A stretch of 64,000 bases of DNA from Bog-950 sp044225825. Lineage in GTDB: Bacteria > Bacteroidota > Bacteroidia > Chitinophagales > LD1. A model generated the notes under the pieces. The model was not told the DNA's origin and did no database searches. It was given only the letters and a program-made list of their open reading frames with translations. A program made the position numbers and the translations under genes. Where the stretch lies: NCBI GenBank assembly GCA_044225825.1, contig JBGAIB010000001.1, positions 186,001-250,000 of the forward strand, in the 5' to 3' direction. Positions 59,076-64,000 of this stretch are shown piece by piece (within the stretch, counting starts at the first letter, position 1; every line of letters begins with the position of its first letter).

Positions 59076-59570
59076 ATGAAAAAAGAAACGCTGCTTACGC
59101 TTACTGTTGTAACCCTTCTACTGCTGAACCTTGGCACGTTGGGTTATTTGTTATTGCACCAGGGGCCAACACCTGGGCCGGGGCATTTCCCTCCACCACC
59201 CGGGGGGGGGCCTGCACGTTTAATAATTGAAACGTTGCAATTAAGCGAAGCCCAGCAAAAATCCTTCGATACACTGAAACACAACCACAGGGCGACTATG
59301 AATACGCTCGACGAAAAATATAACCGCTTATTGGTGGACTACCTATCCTTACTGAAACAACCTGCTATAGATACTACCGCCAAGCACAGCATTGAAAAGC
59401 AAATGGCCGATATACAGGTAGAAAAAGCGGATGTTACCATCCGCCATTTCGAACAGGTTAAGCAATTATGTAATGAAGAACAGAAGCGCCGGTTCGACGA
59501 CTTAATTCCTGAATTGATACAGGTGATAGCCGCACCAAAAAATCAACCTCCTCCTCCCCCAATGCCTTAA
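59076..59570 (+). CDS. Spy/CpxP-like periplasmic protein (LTxxQ family)
   Basis: 164 residues. An N-terminal helix (~5-28) is a signal anchor or signal peptide, then a Pro/Gly-rich stretch (G-P-T-P-G-P-G-H-F-P-P-P-P-G-G-G-P), then a helical domain with L-S-E-A-Q-Q-K-S-F-D (L-T-x-x-Q-like), L-L-K-Q-P and L-C-N-E-E-Q-K-R-R-F-D-D-L, the pattern of the CpxP/Spy family. These are envelope stress or metal-responsive chaperones. A run of nine G (59202-59210) encodes G-G-G in the linker and could be prone to slippage. Ends in poly-Pro. Confidence 0.8.
   Translation: MKKETLLTLTVVTLLLLNLGTLGYLLLHQGPTPGPGHFPPPPGGGPARLIIETLQLSEAQQKSFDTLKHNHRATMNTLDEKYNRLLVDYLSLLKQPAIDTTAKHSIEKQMADIQVEKADVTIRHFEQVKQLCNEEQKRRFDDLIPELIQVIAAPKNQPPPPPMP
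59202..59210 (+). repeat. Nine-G homopolymer inside the Spy-like coding sequence
   Basis: Nine consecutive G (codons 43-45). A one-base gain or loss would shift the frame and delete the chaperone domain. Confidence 0.8.
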
Positions 59571-59656
59571 TAAGGTGCTGATTCAACCATTCTTACCCTA
59601 TCATATTTAACAGTCCCAATTGTTAAATATGGCTTCATATTTTTTTCCGGGAAAGG

Positions 59657-59684
59657 TTGGCCGCATCAATAAATAGCTATATTT
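59657..59684 (+). promoter_or_regulatory. Possible promoter of the second giant surface protein gene
   Basis: TTG, an 18-base spacer, then TATATTTA, one base off TAnnTTTG, ending roughly 28 bases before the start. Confidence 0.3.
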
Positions 59685-59711
59685 AGGAACCTGAACCAAT
59701 ACCCCTGGCCT

Positions 59712-62700
59712 ATGAAACATGTGTACCTTTTGAGGTTAGCATTGCTGTTTGCTATTTGCTCCCTCGCCCCCACCCTACATGCCCTTCCCAACACTTTAAA
59801 CGCTGTATTTATTGACAACCGCGGCCAGGTTACCAATACCGATGGTGGCCCGGTAGCCGATGTTCTTTTTTACGCGCAGACCCAGGGCATGGACCTTTTT
59901 ATAACCCCCGGAGGTTATAGTATCGTAACCCATCAAAATGAAGGCACGGGCTTACGGTATAACCGGGTTGATTTCACTTTCGCCAATATGCACCTGCAAA
60001 AGGAGCAGGTGGTGTTTACACAGGGCAATCACCCCTATTTGAATTTTTATGCCGGTGCTGTAAAGCGGGAGAAGGTTCAAACATCTGATTTGATCATTAT
60101 TCGAAATGCCTATCCGGGAATAGACTGGTTGTGGCGCTTTGATGCCAGCGGCAAACCGAAGTACGAATTTGCAGTAAACTATGGTGCAGATGCTTCGCAG
60201 ATAAAATATACGGTTACCGGTGCTAACACCACGCAAAAAGAAAACTTTCTGGAATACGCGAATACCTATATGCGTGTTAAAGAAGGACCGGTGACGCTTC
60301 AACAATTAAATGATAATTACAGCGACGCTTTAAATGTTCAGGGCAATGTTGTTAGCTATAGAATTCCGGAGAAACTGAAAGAAGGAGGATTTACCATCGA
60401 CCCTCCGCTGGAACTGATCTGGAGTTATGGTATTGATACCCTACAAACCACCTTTCGACGGGTTGTGAAGGATAGTGCCTACAACACAATAACAACGGGA
60501 TTTTCGGCAGATTATAACCTGCCTGCTTTTCCGCAGGTTTCCGGCTCTTTCGTATCTCCCACAGCACGTCATCGCGATGCGGTGATCATGAAAACCGATA
60601 TGCTCCAAAACCTGATTTGGTGTACCTTTTTTGGGGGTGCCAATAACGATGAAGGCAATGCTATAACTACCACGCCCAACGGAATTTTTATAACAGGTTA
60701 TTCCGAAAGCTGGAACTTCCCTATTGCAACAGCAGGCAACTTCAATCAACTGGTTTCATTAAACGGCCGTGATGCCTTTATTGCCAAGTTCGACAACCAG
60801 GGGCGTTGGCAGTGGAGTACGGGTTACGGCGGCAGCGAATCGGATGAAGGCATGGATGTTGATTACCAAAATGGTAAAATATATGTTGCCGGTTACACCA
60901 ACTCTTCCAACTTCCCTGTTTTAGCAAAAGCAGGTGCTTATAATAATGCACTTTCGTTTGGCGCTGATGCCGATGCCTTCATTCTGGAGTTTGACACTGC
61001 CTGCTACCGTCAATGGGGCACGCGTTTCGGAAGCAGAGGCAACGACTACTTTACTTCGCTATATGTAGATACCACAGGGATATATACCTCCGGCTTTTCT
61101 GTAATTACCGACACCTCGAATATCCCCTTAATAACCAACGGCAGCGCCTATTTACAACCAACACATGATAAGGCAGAAGTGATTGTTCAGAAATTCAACC
61201 TGAACGACTCGTTGGTTTGGAGCACCTATTTTGGTGCCGAAGAATCCGATTTTGCCAGTTCCATTGAACGCAACACGCAAGGCTTGTTTATTTGCGGCAA
61301 AACCAATTCCGCTGACTTGCCGGTACAGGATCAACTCAACGGGAACTACTTTCAGGATATAAATAATGGCGGGTATGATGGGTTTATTGCGCGCTTTGAC
61401 CCCAACACCCTACAGAAAAAATATTGCACTTATTACGGTACTGGCGGTGATGATGGCATAAGTGATCTTGCAACCGACCAGTATGAGAATACCGTGTTTA
61501 CCGGTTTTACCAATAGCACTGTAAACGTAGTTAATAACCTGAATGAATACTTCCATCAGGATGCCTCAGCCGGCATGTACGATGGTATTATTCTGGGCTT
61601 CGATACACTGCAGCGCTTATACTGGGCAACTAATTTTGGCACCGATGGTAACGATTGGGGGCACGGCGTGGTGTGTATTCTACCTTGTATAACCGATGTA
61701 GTTGGTGAAGGTCTCTATAATTACAGTCAGGCGCGCATTGGTGGCACCTATCTCTCCAGCGGTTGCACAGGCTACTTATGTACCAAATATTCCAGCAACG
61801 GTGTATCCAACCGATTCCTCAGCTATAGCTGTGTACTGAGTGGTGGGGGCTTCCCCGGTGGTGGTGGTAGCTGTCCTTATGCACTAAACTTCCAGGCACT
61901 TATTCCGCTTAAAAACACCTGCCCTGATCAATGTAATGGCCGAGCCATGATTGACACAGCGAATATTGGTGGCTGTCCGCCTTATCAATTGGTTTGGAGC
62001 AATGGCGATATTGGCTTAGTAGATAGCAGCCTGTGCGAAAACTATTGGTCGGAAATAACTGATGCAGCAGGGCAACACAGAAAACTCTATGGGCGCTTTA
62101 ACGTATTACGGGTTTCATCGCCGGCTAATGTATATACCAGTTGTGAGGATACAGCAGATTGGGCGTCTATTATCCACATCGAAGGAGGAGGCCCACCTTA
62201 TACGCTCGAATTCCGGGGAACCAGCACGAGCGATTGCCCCACAACTGCATTTTTTGCAATACATGACACAGCCGGTTGTGTGGTAAGTCATTCCATTGAG
62301 TGGTACCGCCAGAACCGGAATATACCGGGGTATTTTCACAAAGAGCTATACTGCCAGTTATGGCTAACCGCTGACTTATATAACGGGCAGTGCGTTAACA
62401 CAAATAACACCGCCGGGTGGCAATACATAATTATCTCCGGCACAGATACACTGCGAAAACCTTTTATTAATACGCCTGCAGGTATTTTTGCCCTGATCCC
62501 GGAAATAGGAAAAACATATTATGGCTATCTGGATATTGGCGATTGTATCTCTTTCCTCGATTCATTCCAACTCTATGACAGTATTCAATATGAAACGCAG
62601 ATTACAAGGGCCTGTCACGGAAACGATGGAACAATTTCCGTAACCGTTCAACCTGATATAGCTCAACTGCAGCAAACATTTTCTTATTCCCTTCAATTCG

Positions 62701-64000
62701 ATGCATACGATTCCATCAACCATAATTCGTACAACGAAAACATCTTTTTTAATACCGCCCAACCGGAAACACAGGTATTAGACAACCTGCCCCCATCGGT
62801 CTATTATGTGAATTTGCATTATGGCGATTGTGACAGCACGAAATTCAGGGTAGATCTTCGCTCCTTTACCTATGATATAAATGAGCCAACCGTATTCTGC
62901 GGCCACCCCGATTCACTGATTACCACCTTAACCTTTGGCACGCCACCCCTTACCTATGAATGGCAAGCTACCTGGCCCGATACTTCGATCTACGAAATCG
63001 GCATTGGATTGAGTGCCATCGTAATCGACCGGCCGGGCACCTACACGCTTACCATTAGCGACACCAACAATTGCCAGAAAACAGATGTGCTGGACATTGA
63101 TGGTTCTTATAAAGTGCACATCGACTCCATTCAGGAAAACTTAACCCCCTGCAATGGTGCCGATTTAGCTACTACGGCTGCAGTTTATTTTTCGGAAGGC
63201 AATGCCCCTTATACCATACTGTGGAGTAGCGGGGAGCAGAATTTTATTGCGGGCAATATTACCGATAGCCTTGCCTGGGTAATAGTTACTGACCGTGATA
63301 ATTGCCGCGACTCGGTATCCTTCCTTAATACCAAACAGCTGGAAATTGTAATTGCAGATTCGGTGAGCGATCTGCGCTGCTATGCCAGTGGGGATGGCGC
63401 AATTCTGTTAACCATTTCCGAAGGCTATGCCCCTTACGCCGTGGATTGGTCCGATGGTGGTATTGATGCTGAACGAACTTATCTGGCAGAAGGGCCTTAC
63501 CAATATACCGTTACCGACAGCCGCGGTTGTACAAAACTTGGAAGCGCAGTAATTCATTCCCCCGATTCTATTTCGGTAACTTATACCACAACGGCTGCAC
63601 ACTGCATCGGTTATGACGGAACCGCTTCGGTTACTGCAACAGGAGGTACAGGTCAATTGACTATTGCCTGGCAGGACGGTTCATCCGATTTCTACCGCAG
63701 CGATCTGCCTGCCGGACCAAATTATTTTGCGGTTATTGATGAAAATGGTTGTGATGCCGGGGTATCGATAAACATTGATACCTTAAATGACCTTGCTATA
63801 ACCATTACCAAGCAGGACATCTCCTGCTTTGGTGCTAATGATGGTTACCTGGAAGCATCCGCAACAGGGGGACAAGGGCAGATTTTCTATACCTGGAGCA
63901 GTGGAGATGTTGGCCCTAGCATCAGTTCACCGGCTGTTGGCTTTTACGAAGTAAGTGCTATCGACAATGCAGGATGCACCGTTACCGATACTGCGAGCAT
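59712..64000 (+). CDS. Giant T9SS-type surface protein with SBBP-like propeller and SprB-like repeats, 3' truncated
   Basis: The frame is open from the ATG at 59712 to the window edge (at least 1429 residues), with no stop seen. Signal peptide (T-L-H-A-L-P, ~22), then a DUF7948-type N-terminal module (I-D-N-R-G-Q-V, V-L-F-Y-A-Q-T-Q-G-M-D-L-F-I), then SBBP-like beta-propeller repeats with W-C-T-F-F-G-G-A-N-N-D-E-G-N-A-I and similar (~240-700), and from ~730 SprB-type repeats (D-I-S-C-F-G-A-N-D-G, W-S-S-G, D-N-A-G-C). The end probably holds a CHU_C domain beyond the window. A large adhesin or colonisation protein is the likely role. A possible promoter (TTG, 18 bases, TATATTTA) lies ~25 bases upstream of the start. 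Confidence 0.85.
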   Translation, partial: MKHVYLLRLALLFAICSLAPTLHALPNTLNAVFIDNRGQVTNTDGGPVADVLFYAQTQGMDLFITPGGYSIVTHQNEGTGLRYNRVDFTFANMHLQKEQVVFTQGNHPYLNFYAGAVKREKVQTSDLIIIRNAYPGIDWLWRFDASGKPKYEFAVNYGADASQIKYTVTGANTTQKENFLEYANTYMRVKEGPVTLQQLNDNYSDALNVQGNVVSYRIPEKLKEGGFTIDPPLELIWSYGIDTLQTTFRRVVKDSAYNTITTGFSADYNLPAFPQVSGSFVSPTARHRDAVIMKTDMLQNLIWCTFFGGANNDEGNAITTTPNGIFITGYSESWNFPIATAGNFNQLVSLNGRDAFIAKFDNQGRWQWSTGYGGSESDEGMDVDYQNGKIYVAGYTNSSNFPVLAKAGAYNNALSFGADADAFILEFDTACYRQWGTRFGSRGNDYFTSLYVDTTGIYTSGFSVITDTSNIPLITNGSAYLQPTHDKAEVIVQKFNLNDSLVWSTYFGAEESDFASSIERNTQGLFICGKTNSADLPVQDQLNGNYFQDINNGGYDGFIARFDPNTLQKKYCTYYGTGGDDGISDLATDQYENTVFTGFTNSTVNVVNNLNEYFHQDASAGMYDGIILGFDTLQRLYWATNFGTDGNDWGHGVVCILPCITDVVGEGLYNYSQARIGGTYLSSGCTGYLCTKYSSNGVSNRFLSYSCVLSGGGFPGGGGSCPYALNFQALIPLKNTCPDQCNGRAMIDTANIGGCPPYQLVWSNGDIGLVDSSLCENYWSEITDAAGQHRKLYGRFNVLRVSSPANVYTSCEDTADWASIIHIEGGGPPYTLEFRGTSTSDCPTTAFFAIHDTAGCVVSHSIEWYRQNRNIPGYFHKELYCQLWLTADLYNGQCVNTNNTAGWQYIIISGTDTLRKPFINTPAGIFALIPEIGKTYYGYLDIGDCISFLDSFQLYDSIQYETQITRACHGNDGTISVTVQPDIAQLQQTFSYSLQFDAYDSINHNSYNENIFFNTAQPETQVLDNLPPSVYYVNLHYGDCDSTKFRVDLRSFTYDINEPTVFCGHPDSLITTLTFGTPPLTYEWQATWPDTSIYEIGIGLSAIVIDRPGTYTLTISDTNNCQKTDVLDIDGSYKVHIDSIQENLTPCNGADLATTAAVYFSEGNAPYTILWSSGEQNFIAGNITDSLAWVIVTDRDNCRDSVSFLNTKQLEIVIADSVSDLRCYASGDGAILLTISEGYAPYAVDWSDGGIDAERTYLAEGPYQYTVTDSRGCTKLGSAVIHSPDSISVTYTTTAAHCIGYDGTASVTATGGTGQLTIAWQDGSSDFYRSDLPAGPNYFAVIDENGCDAGVSINIDTLNDLAITITKQDISCFGANDGYLEASATGGQGQIFYTWSSGDVGPSISSPAVGFYEVSAIDNAGCTVTDTAS

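Noticed and set aside
1..64000. tRNA, rRNA, insertion sequences, integrases and phage genes
   Set aside because: None was recognised by eye on either strand; a tRNAscan-SE and an ISfinder search would settle it.

Overview
This window comes from a Bacteroidota genome. The evidence is several proteins with type IX secretion (T9SS) C-terminal sorting domains of both the gliding-associated CHU_C kind (type B) and the shorter type A kind, SprB-type repeats, a CarboxypepD_reg TonB-dependent receptor, lipoproteins with the S-S-C or L-G-C lipobox, and the TAnnTTTG promoter element in front of a few genes. The complete mevalonate route with a class II HMG-CoA reductase, and the lack of Shine-Dalgarno sequences before most genes, fit a free-living aerobic member of Chitinophagales, Sphingobacteriales or Cytophagales; genus cannot be fixed from the sequence. 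There are no rRNA, tRNA, CRISPR, phage or insertion-sequence genes that I can see.

Layout. 1-1.6 kb: 3' end of a type B T9SS surface protein. 1.7-7 kb (minus strand): DUF58 protein, thioredoxin, glutathione-peroxidase-like protein, LysM/TPR protein, small coiled-coil protein, DUF721/DciA-like protein, small lipoprotein. 7-9.4 kb (plus): a degenerate M16-like protein with an OmpA-like tail, abutting an acyl-CoA thioesterase. 9.4-13.9 kb (minus): probable four-gene unit of TonB-dependent receptor, secreted unknown, FKBP and PaaE-like reductase. 14-16.7 kb: MarC and a secreted PhoD-like phosphatase. 16.8-23.7 kb: SLC13 transporter, beta-helix lipoprotein, penicillin-acylase-family Ntn hydrolase, class II HMG-CoA reductase, GldL-like membrane protein. 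24-30.6 kb: C2-like lipoprotein, RhlE-type helicase, a RamB/ScfR-like regulator, and divergent aceB-aceA (glyoxylate bypass). 30.6-31.2 kb: a 590-bp non-coding stretch rich in repeats and inverted repeats. 31.2-36.7 kb: secreted esterase, DUF5829-like protein, ICMT-like methyltransferase, lipoprotein, a collagen-cupredoxin protein and a CAP protein. 36.9-41.5 kb (plus): Sad-type aldehyde dehydrogenase, two small envelope proteins, aroB and aroA. 41.4-45.5 kb (minus): prenyl synthase, GYDIA-type GHMP kinase, mvaD and mevalonate kinase. 45.7-53 kb: a 2449-residue SprB-repeat adhesin. 53-59.6 kb: DnaQ/GIY-YIG fusion, CHAD protein, unknown membrane-anchored protein, cytophagalysin-like protease, ECF sigma factor, membrane protein and Spy/CpxP-like protein. 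59.7 kb to the end: a second giant T9SS-type protein, open at the window edge.

How they work together. HMG-CoA reductase (22 kb) and the 41-45 kb cluster supply isopentenyl diphosphate and polyprenyl chains; aroB/aroA feed chorismate for aromatic amino acids and menaquinone. aceB/aceA allow growth on acetate or fatty acids; the divergent regulator has a degenerate ImmA/IrrE motif as in acyl-CoA-sensing regulators, and the shared intergenic region carries eight GCGAA/TTCGC half-sites, four of them on an 18-bp grid. The surface programme (three giant type B or SprB proteins, three type A enzymes, a collagen stalk with a cupredoxin-like tip) points to gliding, adhesion and polymer degradation. 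The leads most worth checking are the regulator with its operator array, the collagen-cupredoxin protein, the pseudo-M16/OmpA protein, the structured intergenic region at 30.9-31.0 kb, and a nine-G tract inside the Spy-like gene.
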